This document shows positions 51,740 through 60,440 of a stretch of DNA of 64,000 nt, piece by piece. A program made the translations under genes and the position numbers. Within the stretch, counting starts at the first letter, position 1. Each line of letters starts with the position of its first letter. The stretch is from Kitasatospora viridis (GTDB taxonomy: Bacteria > Actinomycetota > Actinomycetes > Streptomycetales > Streptomycetaceae): NCBI RefSeq assembly GCF_007829815.1, contig NZ_VIWT01000006.1:372001-436000 (forward strand). The letters run 5' to 3'. The notes beneath the pieces are model-generated. The model was not told the DNA's origin, made no database searches, and saw only the letters and a list, made by a program, of their open reading frames with translations.

Positions 51740-52329
51740 TCCGCGTGCGGCGCCCACCCGGTGGCGTCGGCCCACTCCTCGGCGACGGTGACCACCAGGT
51801 CCACCACGGGATCCTTGACGTCGGAGTAGACGTCGATATCGCCGACGGCGCCCGCCAGTTCGCGCTTGAACCGGGCGTAGGCGGGCACCGCCTGCGGGTG
51901 CGCGCGGAACCAGTCGCGGAACAGCAGGGCGAGCCGCTCGTTCGGCGAGCCGGCGAGGCGCACGTGCAGGTTGCAGTCCGGGCCGGCGTGGCCGCGCCTG
52001 CGCCACAGGCGCTTCACCCAGTCCGCGGGGTCCGAGTCGAGGCCCGCCGGCACGTGGTCGCGCCGGTGCGGGGTGAGCTCGAAGCCCAGCTCGGCCAGCA
52101 CCGGGTCGAAGGCGCGCTCGGCCTCGGCCAGGTCGGCGACGGTCAGTTGCAGGTCGAGCACGGGCTTCGCGGCCATCCCGGGGATCGCGGTGCTGCCGAT
52201 GTGCTCGGCGTGCAGCGGCGACGGGTTCAGCGCCGAGCGCAGCTCCCCGGCGAGGGCCAGGCCCCGCCGCCGCCAGTCGGGGTCGTGGTCGAGCACCACG
52301 AGGGGAGTGGGAGTCGTGTCGGTGGTCAT
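51730..52329 (-). CDS. GrpB-family nucleotidyltransferase-fold protein
   Basis: A 199-residue protein of the GrpB (UPF0157) family: the hallmark HIGSTAIPGMAAKPVLDLQL lies near residue 43, with the His-x-Gly-Ser and Asp motif of the nucleotidyltransferase fold. Its substrate is unknown; some relatives join CoA or dephospho-CoA metabolism. ATG 52329 is used. The upstream frame is shadow. It is divergent from the methyltransferase. Confidence 0.86.
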   Translation of the reverse strand: MTTDTTPTPLVVLDHDPDWRRRGLALAGELRSALNPSPLHAEHIGSTAIPGMAAKPVLDLQLTVADLAEAERAFDPVLAELGFELTPHRRDHVPAGLDSDPADWVKRLWRRRGHAGPDCNLHVRLAGSPNERLALLFRDWFRAHPQAVPAYARFKRELAGAVGDIDVYSDVKDPVVDLVVTVAEEWADATGWAPHAERP

Positions 52330-52410
52330 TCGGGCGAGTCTAACCGGGACAACCGCCAGGTCCGGCGCGGCCGCTGACCTGCTCTCAGGCGCCTCCCTAT
52401 AGTGGGCGGC

Positions 52411-53229
52411 ATGACCGACCCGCGCCCCACCTCGGCCTTCCACGCGGCCAACGCCGACCCGGCGGTCACCGGGCGGCTGGTCGCCGCGCTGGACTCGCAG
52501 GCCGCCAACGCCGGTGTGCGGCGGCTGCGCGAGTGGGCGCACGCGCGGCTGGCGGCGCGCCCCGGCGAGCGGGCGCTGGACGTCGGCGCCGGCACCGGCT
52601 CGGAGACCCAAGTGCTCGCCGCGGCCGTCGCCCCGGGTGGCAGCGCGCTCGGGATCGAACCGAACGCCGGGCTGCGGGAGGTCGCCGAGCGGCGCGCCGC
52701 GGAGGCGGGCAGCTCGGCCGGGTTCCGCGACGGCGACGCCCTCGCGCTGCCGCTGGGCGACGGCGAGGCGGACCTCGTCCGGTGCGAGCGGGTGCTCCAG
52801 CACCTGACCGATCCGGCCCGGGCCGTCGCCGAGATCGCCCGGGTGCTGCGCCCGGGCGGCCGGGTGGCGCTGCTGGACACCGACTGGCACACGCTGCTCC
52901 TGCACCCGGTCGAGCCGGCGGTCGGCGCCGCGCTGGCCACCGTCACCCGGGCCACCGCCGCCACCCCGGACGCGGGCCGCCGCCTGACGCAGTGGCTCAC
53001 CGGCGCGGGCCTGACCGTCGACCAGGCCGGCGCCGACGTGCTGCTGCACGACCCGCGCGCGGTCACCTGGCCGATCGTCAAGGGCCTCGGCCAGGCCGCC
53101 GTCGCGCGGGACCTGATCACCGAGGAGCAGCGCGACCGGCTCTACGCCGACCTCGCGGCCGCCGCCGAGCAGGGCGCCTTCCACCTGTCGGTGACCATGT
53201 TCGCCGTGGTCGCGCACCGCCCTGAGTGA
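52411..53229 (+). CDS. Class I SAM-dependent methyltransferase
   Basis: A 272-residue methyltransferase. RALDVGAGTGSETQVL is motif I, GIEPNAGLREVAE the ribose-binding acidic loop, and IARVLRPGGRVALLDTDW the post-III strand. The family resembles small-molecule methyltransferases of the UbiE/type-11 group. ATG 52411 begins MTDPRP; a TATAGT box about 15 bases upstream may be its promoter, giving a very short leader. Confidence 0.88.
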   Translation: MTDPRPTSAFHAANADPAVTGRLVAALDSQAANAGVRRLREWAHARLAARPGERALDVGAGTGSETQVLAAAVAPGGSALGIEPNAGLREVAERRAAEAGSSAGFRDGDALALPLGDGEADLVRCERVLQHLTDPARAVAEIARVLRPGGRVALLDTDWHTLLLHPVEPAVGAALATVTRATAATPDAGRRLTQWLTGAGLTVDQAGADVLLHDPRAVTWPIVKGLGQAAVARDLITEEQRDRLYADLAAAAEQGAFHLSVTMFAVVAHRPE

Positions 53230-53230
53230 G

Positions 53231-53260
53231 GCTGCGGGCCGGTCCGGTCAGCCCCGCAGC
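53231..53260. terminator. Weak hairpin between convergent genes
   Basis: GCTGCGGG (53231-53238) pairs with CCCGCAGC (53253-53260) with a 14-base loop, at the meeting point of two convergent genes. Confidence 0.5.
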
Positions 53261-54396
53261 AGGGTGTTGAGGCGCGCGGCCTGCCGGGTCAGGTGCTCGC
53301 GTTCAGCCAGGTTGGCGGCCCGCAGCGCCGCCTCGGCGTAGAGCCGGGCGGCGGTCGGCAGGTCGCCGTCGCGCTCGTGCAGGTGGGCCGCGACGGCGGT
53401 GCGGCGCGGCAGCGCCTCGTCCAGCTCGGCGAGCGCCGCGAGTCCCGCCCGGGGGCCGTCCGCCTCGCCGACGGCGACCGCCCGGTTCAGCCGGACCACC
53501 GGACTGTCCGTCAGCCGGGTGAGCTCGTCGTACCACTCGACGATCTGCACCCAGTCCGTCTCCTCGGTGCTGGGCGCGTCGGCGTGCAGCGCCGCGATGG
53601 CGGCCTGGGCCTGGAACTCGCCGAGCCGGTCCCGGGCCAGCGCCGCCTGGAGGATCCCGATGCCCTCGGCGATCGCCGCCGTGTCCCAGCGGCGGCGGTC
53701 CTGCTCGGCGAGCGGCACCAGGCTGCCGTCCGGCGCGGTCCGGGAGGCGCGCCGGGCGTGGTGCAGCAGCATCAGGGCGAGCAGCCCCGACACCTCCGGG
53801 TGGTCGATCGCCGCCGCCAGCCGCCGGGTCAGCCGGATCGCCTCGGCGGCCAGGTCGAGCTCGCCCGAGTAGCCCTCGTTGAAGACCAGGTAGAGCACCC
53901 GCAGCACGGTGGCGACGTCGCCCGGCCGGTCGAGGCGCGCGCCGGAGACGGTCCGCTTGGCCCGGCTGATCCGCTGGGCCATCGTCGCCTCCGGCACCAG
54001 GTAGGCCTCGGCGATCTGGCGGGTGGTCAGCCCGCCGACCGCGCGCAGCGTCAGCGCCACCGCCGAAGCGGGCGTCAGCGACGGGTGGGCGCACAGGAAG
54101 TAGAGCCAGAGCGAGTCGTCGGTGGCGGCGGCCGGGCCGGGCGCGGGCTCCTCCTCCACCCGGTCCTCGCGGCGGCGCCGGGCGGCGTCCGCCCGGGTCG
54201 CGTCGAGGAACTTGCGCCAGGCCACGGTGATCAGCCAGCCCTTCGGATCCCGCGGGGGATCCTCGGGCCAGCTGCGGACCGCCTCGACGAGCGCGTCCTG
54301 GACGGCGTCCTCGGCCGCCGCGAAGTCGGCTCCGCGGCGGACCAGGACGGCGAGCACTCCCGGGGTGAGGCTGCGCAGCAGCGTCTCGTCGAGCAC
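53248..54396 (-). CDS. ECF42-type RNA polymerase sigma factor with C-terminal extension
   Basis: A 382-residue sigma factor. Region 2 contains AAEDAVQDALVEAVRSWPED and PKGWLITVAWRKFLD; region 4 contains GGLTTRQIAEAYLVPEATMA. A long helical C-terminal extension of about 200 residues with TPR-like repeats follows, as in the ECF42 group, which has no anti-sigma factor and is linked to DGPF proteins. The adjacent YCII/DGPF gene ends five bases before the GTG 54396 start, so the two are coupled. Confidence 0.9.
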   Translation of the reverse strand: MLDETLLRSLTPGVLAVLVRRGADFAAAEDAVQDALVEAVRSWPEDPPRDPKGWLITVAWRKFLDATRADAARRRREDRVEEEPAPGPAAATDDSLWLYFLCAHPSLTPASAVALTLRAVGGLTTRQIAEAYLVPEATMAQRISRAKRTVSGARLDRPGDVATVLRVLYLVFNEGYSGELDLAAEAIRLTRRLAAAIDHPEVSGLLALMLLHHARRASRTAPDGSLVPLAEQDRRRWDTAAIAEGIGILQAALARDRLGEFQAQAAIAALHADAPSTEETDWVQIVEWYDELTRLTDSPVVRLNRAVAVGEADGPRAGLAALAELDEALPRRTAVAAHLHERDGDLPTAARLYAEAALRAANLAEREHLTRQAARLNTLLRG

Positions 54397-54401
54397 CGGT
54401 G

Positions 54402-54809
54402 TCAGTCCGTGATGGTGGGCGGCGCGGCGAGGAAGGGGCGCAGCTCGATCCACTCGTGGATCGGCTTGCCGCCGGCCCCGGGCGCGGCCGACAGCTCACC
54501 GGCCAGCTCGACGGCCCGCTCGTGGCTGTCGACGTCGATCACCATCCAGCCGGCGATCAGGTCCTTGGTCTCGGCGAACGGGCCGTCGGTGACCGGCGGG
54601 CGCCCCTCGCCGTCGAACTGGACCCAGCTCCCCTCGGGGGCGAGCGCCTGGGCGTCCACGAACTCGCCGGTCTGCTCCAGCCGGGCCGCGAACTCCTGCA
54701 TGTAGCGGATGTGCGCGGTGACCTCCTCCGGCGTCCACCGGTCCATCGGCTCGCAGTTCACCGGAGCCGGCGCGCCGCGGTAGTGCTTCAGCAGCAGGTA
54801 CTTGGCCAT
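54402..54809 (-). CDS. YCII-related DGPF protein
   Basis: A 135-residue protein. VTDGPFAETKDLIAGWMVID (residues 74-93) is the DGPF motif of the YCII-like family that accompanies ECF42 sigma factors. Possible roles include small dehydratase-like enzymes; the sequence does not decide. GGAGAGA precedes ATG 54809. The first gene of a two-gene operon with the sigma factor. Confidence 0.92.
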   Translation of the reverse strand: MAKYLLLKHYRGAPAPVNCEPMDRWTPEEVTAHIRYMQEFAARLEQTGEFVDAQALAPEGSWVQFDGEGRPPVTDGPFAETKDLIAGWMVIDVDSHERAVELAGELSAAPGAGGKPIHEWIELRPFLAAPPTITD

Positions 54810-54960
54810 GGGGATCTCTCCTCGGTACTGGTGCGGCCCATTGTGGTCGCTCTCGGCCCTGGGACGGAGCCGGGCACGCCTTCTCGACATCGCGGGCCGA
54901 CTTTTCCGGAAAGATTTTCCGAGGGTGTTCCGGGGGAGCCCGGCAGGGTGGTCCCGGGGG

Positions 54961-55656
54961 TCAGCCGAGCAGCGGCCGACGGCGGTCGGCCGAGGCCGTC
55001 AGGTCCTCGGCGACCTGGGCCAGGAACGCCCCGCACCTGGCCAGCCGCCGTCCCACGGGCGTGCCGGGGCCGACGGAGCGGGCGGCCGACAGCGCGGCCT
55101 CGGCCGTTTCGAGCGTCTGGCGGGCGCTGACCACCACGGAGTGGTACCAGGCCTGGTCGTCGATCAGGTAGACGTCGCGGCGCCGCCGCGGGTCGCGCTC
55201 GCGCCGGACGTAGCCGAACTCGACCAGGGAGTTGACGGCCGCCGAGACGGAGGCCGGGCTGACCCGGAGCCGCTCGGTCAGTTCGGCGGCGGTGCGCCGG
55301 CCGTCCTCGGCGAACATCAGGTCGAGGTGCACCCGCGCCGTCATCCTCGGCATGCCGGAGCGGACCGCCAGTTCGACGATCTCCCGCACCAGGTCGCCGT
55401 GGTCGGTCGGGGCGGCCGGATCAGCCGGGGTGCCCGCGCGGGGCGGCACCGGCGGGTGGCGGCGGGCCCGCCGGACCGTCGCCCGGTGCGCCTGCTCGGG
55501 CCGGTAGCCGCCGGCGCCACCGTTGCGCGCGACCTCGCGGCTGACCGTCGAGGTCGGGCGGTCGAGCCGTCTGGCGATCTCGGCGAAGGAGAGCCGGTCG
55601 GTGAGTCCGGCGGCGATCTGCTGGCGTTCCTGCTGGGTCAACCGTCCTGGGGGCAT
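54961..55656 (-). CDS. Two-domain regulator: IS30-like HTH plus GbsR/MarR winged helix
   Basis: A 231-residue protein. The first 60 residues (RLTQQERQQIAAGLTD, LSFAEIARRLDRPTSTVSRE) match the helix-turn-helix that begins IS30-type transposases. After a linker comes a GbsR/MarR-type winged helix (TAAELTERLRVSPASVSAAV, FGYVRRERDPRRRRDVY). Three AACGCAAC sites lie in the intergenic region toward the divergent P450 gene, so it probably controls that enzyme and itself. ATG 55656 is chosen over the upstream codons. Confidence 0.82.
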   Translation of the reverse strand: MPPGRLTQQERQQIAAGLTDRLSFAEIARRLDRPTSTVSREVARNGGAGGYRPEQAHRATVRRARRHPPVPPRAGTPADPAAPTDHGDLVREIVELAVRSGMPRMTARVHLDLMFAEDGRRTAAELTERLRVSPASVSAAVNSLVEFGYVRRERDPRRRRDVYLIDDQAWYHSVVVSARQTLETAEAALSAARSVGPGTPVGRRLARCGAFLAQVAEDLTASADRRRPLLG

Positions 55657-55685
55657 GGCGCCAGTATTGCCTTCACCTACAGTCC

Positions 55686-55706
55686 AACGCAACGCACCGT
55701 TGCGTT
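55686..55706. promoter_or_regulatory. Inverted repeat AACGCAAC, regulator site
   Basis: AACGCAAC (55686-55693) and GTTGCGTT (55699-55706) form a perfect inverted repeat with a 5-base spacer, 30 bases upstream of the regulator start and in the P450 divergent region. Confidence 0.7.
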
Positions 55707-55781
55707 CGGCGGCAGTGTCAATGCATCAGATTCCGTCAGCTGAGCATGGGTTATGGATCCCGGTCGGTTGACCACGCCTCG

Positions 55782-55789
55782 AACGCAAC
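55782..55789. promoter_or_regulatory. Third AACGCAAC half site
   Basis: A single AACGCAAC copy 70 bases before the P450 start, same sequence as the inverted repeat at 55686-55706. It could be a half site for the same regulator. Confidence 0.5.
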
Positions 55790-55858
55790 GTAGCTTTCAG
55801 GAGATGCCGAAATCTGGACCGGCACGACACGAGGACTGGAAGAGGACGGGAAACGGCC

Positions 55859-57049
55859 ATGGACGAGCCCCTGCACAGCGTCATGACGATGCCGACGGAA
55901 CGCCGGCCCGGCTGCCCCTTCGACCCGCCGGCCGAGCTGGTCGACGCCCGCCGGCGCGCCCCGATCACCCGCCTCACCCACATCGGCGGCCGCCCCGGCT
56001 GGCTGATCACCGGCTACGAGCTGGTCCGCTCGGTGCTCGCCGACCCGCGGTTCAGCTCGCGCAAGGAGCTCATCAACCTGGGCGACTTCGAGGTTCCGCC
56101 GCCGCCGCCCGGCGAGTTCTTGCTGACGGACGACCCGCAGCACGGGCGCTACCGCAAGCCGCTGGTGGGCAAGTTCACCGCGCGGCGGATGCGCCAGCTC
56201 ACCGCGCGGGTCGAGCAGGTCACCGCCGACTGCCTGGACGCGATGGCGCAGGCCGGCCCGTCCGTCGACCTGGTGACCGCGTTCGCCAAGCCCATCCCCG
56301 TGATGATCATCTGCGAGCTGCTCGGGGTGCCCTACCAGGACCGGGACTCCTTCCAGGAGCAGATCGACACCTTCATGAACGGCGAGCCGGACGAGGCGGA
56401 GCTGGTCGCGGCCTACACGGCGACCCAGGAGTACCTCGCGGGGCTGGTCGCCGCCAAGCGCGCCCACCCGACCGACGACGTGCTCAGCGACCTGCTCGAC
56501 GGCGACCTGACCGACGAGGAACTCCAGGGCGTGGCCCTGGTCCTGCTGGCCGCGGGGTTCGACACCACCGCGAACATGCTGTCGCTGGGCACCTTCGCCC
56601 TGCTGCGCAACCCCGCACAGCTGGCCGCGCTGCGGGCCGACCCCGGGCTCACCGACGGGGCCGTGGAGGAGCTGCTGCGGTACCTGACCGTGGCCAAGAG
56701 CTTCATGCGCACGGCGCTGGTGGACGCCGAGGTGGGCGGACAGCTCGTCAAGGCCGGTACCACGGTGGTGCTCTCCTACAACACCGCCAACCGCGACCCC
56801 GAGCGCTTCACCGACCCGCACGTGCTCGACCTCGCCCGCCAGGAGGGCGGACACCTGGCCTTCGGGCACGGCGTCCACCAGTGCCTCGGGGCGCAGCTGG
56901 CCCGGATCGAGATGCGGGTCGCGCTCCCCGCACTGTTCGACCGCTTCCCCACGCTGCGCCTCGCGGTGCCGGCTGAGGAGGTCCGGCTGCGCCCGGAGAT
57001 CGCGGACATCTACGGGGTGAAGAGCCTCCCGGTCACCTGGGACGAGTGA
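55859..57049 (+). CDS. Cytochrome P450
   Basis: A 396-residue bacterial class I P450. The I-helix LAAGFDTTANML has the oxygen-activating Thr pair, EELLRYL is the ExxR Glu-Arg, and FGHGVHQCLG is the heme loop with Cys342. It needs a ferredoxin and reductase from elsewhere, since none is adjacent. Substrate unknown; such enzymes oxidise natural products, steroids or foreign compounds. Divergent from the two-domain regulator, with AACGCAAC sites between them. A purine-rich GACGGGAAA stretch precedes ATG 55859. Confidence 0.95.
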   Translation: MDEPLHSVMTMPTERRPGCPFDPPAELVDARRRAPITRLTHIGGRPGWLITGYELVRSVLADPRFSSRKELINLGDFEVPPPPPGEFLLTDDPQHGRYRKPLVGKFTARRMRQLTARVEQVTADCLDAMAQAGPSVDLVTAFAKPIPVMIICELLGVPYQDRDSFQEQIDTFMNGEPDEAELVAAYTATQEYLAGLVAAKRAHPTDDVLSDLLDGDLTDEELQGVALVLLAAGFDTTANMLSLGTFALLRNPAQLAALRADPGLTDGAVEELLRYLTVAKSFMRTALVDAEVGGQLVKAGTTVVLSYNTANRDPERFTDPHVLDLARQEGGHLAFGHGVHQCLGAQLARIEMRVALPALFDRFPTLRLAVPAEEVRLRPEIADIYGVKSLPVTWDE

Positions 57050-57160
57050 CCGCGCGCGGCCTGCTGGAGAGCTTGGCGCAACCGTTGTGCGAGCGAGGCC
57101 GGACGGAGGCCGGCCGCGCGCACCATGGTGGACGCGACCGGCGGACGGGGGAGGCCAACT

Positions 57161-57970
57161 GTGCGGTGGCGAGGGCGGCGGCGGACCTGGCTCGGGCTGC
57201 TGGCGACGGCGGCGGTGCCGGCGGCGGTGTTGGCGACGGCGCTCGCCCTGCTGGCGCGCCCGGCGTTCGTCCCGCCCGCTCCGCCGGACGTCAAGGCCGT
57301 GGCGGACGGGCCGGCGGGCCGCGCCGCCGACCGGTGGGCCACCGCCCAGGCCGACGACCAACTCGCCCGGCTGCGGGCCGGGACGCCCTGGGCGCAGTGG
57401 TTCGGCACCTCCACCTACGACCTGTGCGACACCGAAGTCGTCGACGGGCTGACCGGCCGGGGCGAGGAGTGGACGCCGGTCGACTGCACCCGGACGGTGA
57501 TCGCCTACCTCGGGTTCGACGCTGACATCCAGCAGTGCCTGGACCAGCTCGACCGGACCATGACCGCCATGGGCTGGCCCGAGGGCCCGCAGAGCGGGCT
57601 GCTGGCCAACTACCGTGCCGCGCAGCAGTCGCAGCAGCGGACGCCGCTGGACGACCAGATGTCCTACCGCAGCCGGAACCACCCCACGGCCACCGCCGAC
57701 CTCGTGGTCCAGCAGGGACCGGCCCTCCCCGGCCTGCCGGGCCGGCCCCCGGAGGAGGCCGGCGAACACCAGCGGCCCGCCTCGCTCCCGCCCACGGACG
57801 GGCCCGAGCAGCGCGTGGTCGTCCTCGACTGGCAGACCGCGCCGGCGGCCACCCCGGCCCAGGCCCGTCCCCACCGCTACACGGCGCTCTTCGCGGTCAC
57901 CACCAGGTACTACCCGCCGGCGCCCGGCCCCGCCCCCGCGCCCTCCCCGCCGGTCTCGACGGTGTACTGA
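57161..57970 (+). CDS. Membrane-anchored protein of unknown function, first gene of ESX-like unit
   Basis: A 269-residue protein. One N-terminal membrane helix (TWLGLLATAAVPAAVLATAL) follows an Arg-rich start, and the rest is extracytoplasmic, Pro-rich at the end, with four Cys residues (LCDTE, DCTRT, QCLDQ and none later). GTG 57161 is preferred over ATG 57125: GGGGGAGG sits six bases before it. I do not recognise the family. It lies 122 bases before the ESX-like gene pair and may be made with it. Confidence 0.72.
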   Translation: MRWRGRRRTWLGLLATAAVPAAVLATALALLARPAFVPPAPPDVKAVADGPAGRAADRWATAQADDQLARLRAGTPWAQWFGTSTYDLCDTEVVDGLTGRGEEWTPVDCTRTVIAYLGFDADIQQCLDQLDRTMTAMGWPEGPQSGLLANYRAAQQSQQRTPLDDQMSYRSRNHPTATADLVVQQGPALPGLPGRPPEEAGEHQRPASLPPTDGPEQRVVVLDWQTAPAATPAQARPHRYTALFAVTTRYYPPAPGPAPAPSPPVSTVY

Positions 57971-58092
57971 TGCTGTAACAGGAACGCGTAAGTCCGCCCC
58001 CACGGGATCCCCGCGGTCGGTGTCCTGCACTACGGTCACGGTGTCGTACGAACGGCCAGGCAGCGGATCGACTCGCGAGGGGGAAGCGAGAC

Positions 58093-58440
58093 ATGGGCAC
58101 GGGAACCGGCGGATACGGGGTGCAGCCGGATGCGCTCGACCAGGTGGTGCGTCAACTCGGCGTGGTGGCCACCGACCTGACGACCGTCAGCACCGACTAC
58201 CAGGACCCGGTCAGCCACCCGGACGCCGACTTCGGCGAGTTCGGGATGGCCCAGGCCTGCGCCGGCTTCAACACCGACTGGTCGCAGGAGATCCAGGTGA
58301 CCGTGAAGGCCGTCAACGAGCTGGTGCAGAAGGTCCAGCAGAACAACGCCAACTACCGTGCCGCGGAAGCCGCCGCGGCCGCCGGACTGCAGGCCGCCGC
58401 GACAGCCGTGGCACCGAAGCCCGGGCAGGGCGCCCGATGA
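58093..58440 (+). CDS. ESX/WXG100-like small helical protein
   Basis: A 115-residue protein with no Cys-rich core and no signal peptide, mainly helical with Ala- and Gln-rich segments: ALDQVVRQLGVVATDLTTVS, then NTDWSQEIQVTVKAVNELVQ and a second helix. The central Trp resembles the helix-turn-helix of type VII secretion (ESX/WXG100) substrates. GGGGGAAG lies seven bases upstream. The stop overlaps the next start (ATGA), so the two are co-translated. Confidence 0.75.
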   Translation: MGTGTGGYGVQPDALDQVVRQLGVVATDLTTVSTDYQDPVSHPDADFGEFGMAQACAGFNTDWSQEIQVTVKAVNELVQKVQQNNANYRAAEAAAAAGLQAAATAVAPKPGQGAR

Positions 58441-59999
58441 GCAAGGTGACGGACCTGCAAGGCGCCCAGGCCGACATCGAGTTGTCGAGCGTGTCGGTCT
58501 TCGGCATCGGCGGCACCTCGGTCCAGCTGGCCAACGCCATCGGCAACGCCCTGAGCGTCGCCGGACCGGCGGGCTCGCCGGCCGCGATCCGCGACCGCGC
58601 GCACACCTACGGCACCACCGCGGCGGCCTTCGGCACCGCCTCCGAGGACCTGCACAAGGTGGCCGCCGGCCGCCTGCCGGAGGCCTGGACCGGCAGCGTG
58701 GCCGAGTGCGCGGGCGAGGCCATCCAAGGCGTCGCCGGCGAGCTGCTGAACTCCAGGACCGTGCTGGGCAAGGCCGCGGGCCTGCTCAACACCTGGGCGG
58801 ACGACCTGGCCGAGGCCCAGGCCGGCGACGCGCTGGCGGTCATCGCCCTGCAAGCCGCCCAGCAGCAGGCCCGCGCGCAGCTCGGCCCGGCCGATCCCGC
58901 CACCACCAAGGCGGCGATCACCGCCGTGGGCAGCCGGATCACCGCCGCCCAGAAGGCCGAGTCCTGCGGCACCCAGACCGCCAGCATGCTCAACCAGCTG
59001 GCCGCCGCCGCCCGTTCCGAACTGGCCGGCCAGGGCTCGCTCGACCCGCTGAGCGCCGTCGTGCTGGCCAACCTGACCGGCCCCGGCGGCCAGGCCGACT
59101 CCGGCTACCTGCTGACGCCCAACGAGCTGAGCCGCGCCACCCAGATCATGGGCACGATGAACGGCACCGACCAGGCCGCCTTCCAGCAGCTGCTGGCCGG
59201 CGCCAAGTCGCCCGACGAGGCCGCCTACCTGTACAAGGCGCTGGCGGCGGGTCACTCGGTCGCCGACGTCCAGCAGTTCGACGCGCTGATCCACGGCCAC
59301 GGCGACGACCCGACCTGGCTCTCCCAGCACCTCGTCCCGGACCTCACCTCCGGCACCACGCTGGACAGCGCCAACCCCAGCCAGGTCACCTACATGGGCA
59401 GCGCGGTGGACAGCAAGGGCGACAGCATCTACAACCAGGGCGGCGTGGGCGACTGCGTGGCCGCCTCCACCGTGATCGCCCAGGCCAAGCTCGACCCGGT
59501 GCTGATGCTGAGCCTCACCACCGGCAACACCCCCGACGTGCCCGGCGCCGACTCCGCCGACAACTTCCAGCAGCGGCTGCAGAAGACCTACATCTCCAAC
59601 TACATCCAGGGCCAGATCACCGACGGGTCGATGCCCTACCCGTTCGCCGACGGCGGGATCGGCCCCAAGGGCGGGGCGATGCTCGCCAACCAGGACCTCG
59701 GCACCGCGACCGGCAGCACCTACGAGTACGTCTCGCTCGGCAACGACGCCGACCGGCAGGCCGCGCTCGGCCGGATCGAACACTCCGTGGACTCCGGACA
59801 GCCCGTTCCGATCGACGTGTTCGGCAGCAAGGAGGGCCACCAGATGGCGATCATCGGACGCAACGGCAACCTGCTGGAGATCTACAACCCGTGGGGCCAG
59901 ACCTCCTGGGTCACCGAGGACCAGTTCGTCCACAGCCAGCTGGGCGGCGTCACGGGCAGCGACATGAACACCGCCGGCGGACTGGAGCTCCCCAAGTGA
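58437..59999 (+). CDS. Calpain-like cysteine protease effector with ESX-like N-terminus
   Basis: A 520-residue protein. Residues 1-110 are helical with a Trp-x-Gly (EAWTGSVAECA) as in WXG/LXG type VII substrates. The C-terminal part has the calpain-family set: QGGVGDC with the oxyanion Gln334 and nucleophile Cys340, GHQMAI with His468 and YNPWGQ with Asn484. This Cys-His-Asn triad and spacing match papain-like family C2. No membrane helix or Sec signal is seen, so export by type VII secretion is inferred. It may be a toxin or processing enzyme. ATG 58437 overlaps the preceding stop; the next gene overlaps its stop. Confidence 0.8.
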   Translation: MSKVTDLQGAQADIELSSVSVFGIGGTSVQLANAIGNALSVAGPAGSPAAIRDRAHTYGTTAAAFGTASEDLHKVAAGRLPEAWTGSVAECAGEAIQGVAGELLNSRTVLGKAAGLLNTWADDLAEAQAGDALAVIALQAAQQQARAQLGPADPATTKAAITAVGSRITAAQKAESCGTQTASMLNQLAAAARSELAGQGSLDPLSAVVLANLTGPGGQADSGYLLTPNELSRATQIMGTMNGTDQAAFQQLLAGAKSPDEAAYLYKALAAGHSVADVQQFDALIHGHGDDPTWLSQHLVPDLTSGTTLDSANPSQVTYMGSAVDSKGDSIYNQGGVGDCVAASTVIAQAKLDPVLMLSLTTGNTPDVPGADSADNFQQRLQKTYISNYIQGQITDGSMPYPFADGGIGPKGGAMLANQDLGTATGSTYEYVSLGNDADRQAALGRIEHSVDSGQPVPIDVFGSKEGHQMAIIGRNGNLLEIYNPWGQTSWVTEDQFVHSQLGGVTGSDMNTAGGLELPK

Positions 60000-60370
60000 C
60001 CGGGACCAGGCACGACTCGGAACTGCGCGGCCTCGACGTGCCGGCCGCCGTCACCCGCGGCCTGCTGATCGAGGGCGGACCACGGCGCGCCCTCTTCACC
60101 GAGGCCGCCATCGCCGCCTCCCACGAGGCCGAGCAGGCCGGGATCGGACCGTACCCCCTCGGCTTCCTCGCCCGGCACGTCCGGGCCGGCGGCTTCGCCG
60201 CCGCCCTGGCCCTGCCCGAACCGGTGATCGGCGCGCGCGGCACCGAACTCGTCCGCGACTGGCTCCGCGCCGGGGCCGCGGCCGGCGACGGCATCGAACG
60301 GGAGCAACTGTTCGCCCGCTGGCTCGCCGAGGTCGCCCTGCTGATCGAACTGCGCCGCCGCGCCGGCTGA
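59996..60370 (+). CDS. Small protein, candidate immunity or chaperone partner
   Basis: A 124-residue protein starting at GTG 59996, overlapping the protease stop by 4 bases (GTGA). It is mostly helical, with Ala/Leu/Arg-rich segments (PAAVTRGLLIEGGPRRAL, RGTELVRDWLRAGAAAGDGI) and no signal peptide or Cys. I do not recognise it. Tight overlap with a putative protease effector suggests a partner that protects the producer or guides export; this is inference. Confidence 0.7.
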   Translation: MTGTRHDSELRGLDVPAAVTRGLLIEGGPRRALFTEAAIAASHEAEQAGIGPYPLGFLARHVRAGGFAAALALPEPVIGARGTELVRDWLRAGAAAGDGIEREQLFARWLAEVALLIELRRRAG

Positions 60371-60440
60371 CGGGGCGGCCGCGATGAGGGGATCCGTCGC
60401 ACGGTGCCGTGGGACGCGGCCCCCGTCGATGCGGTGGCGG

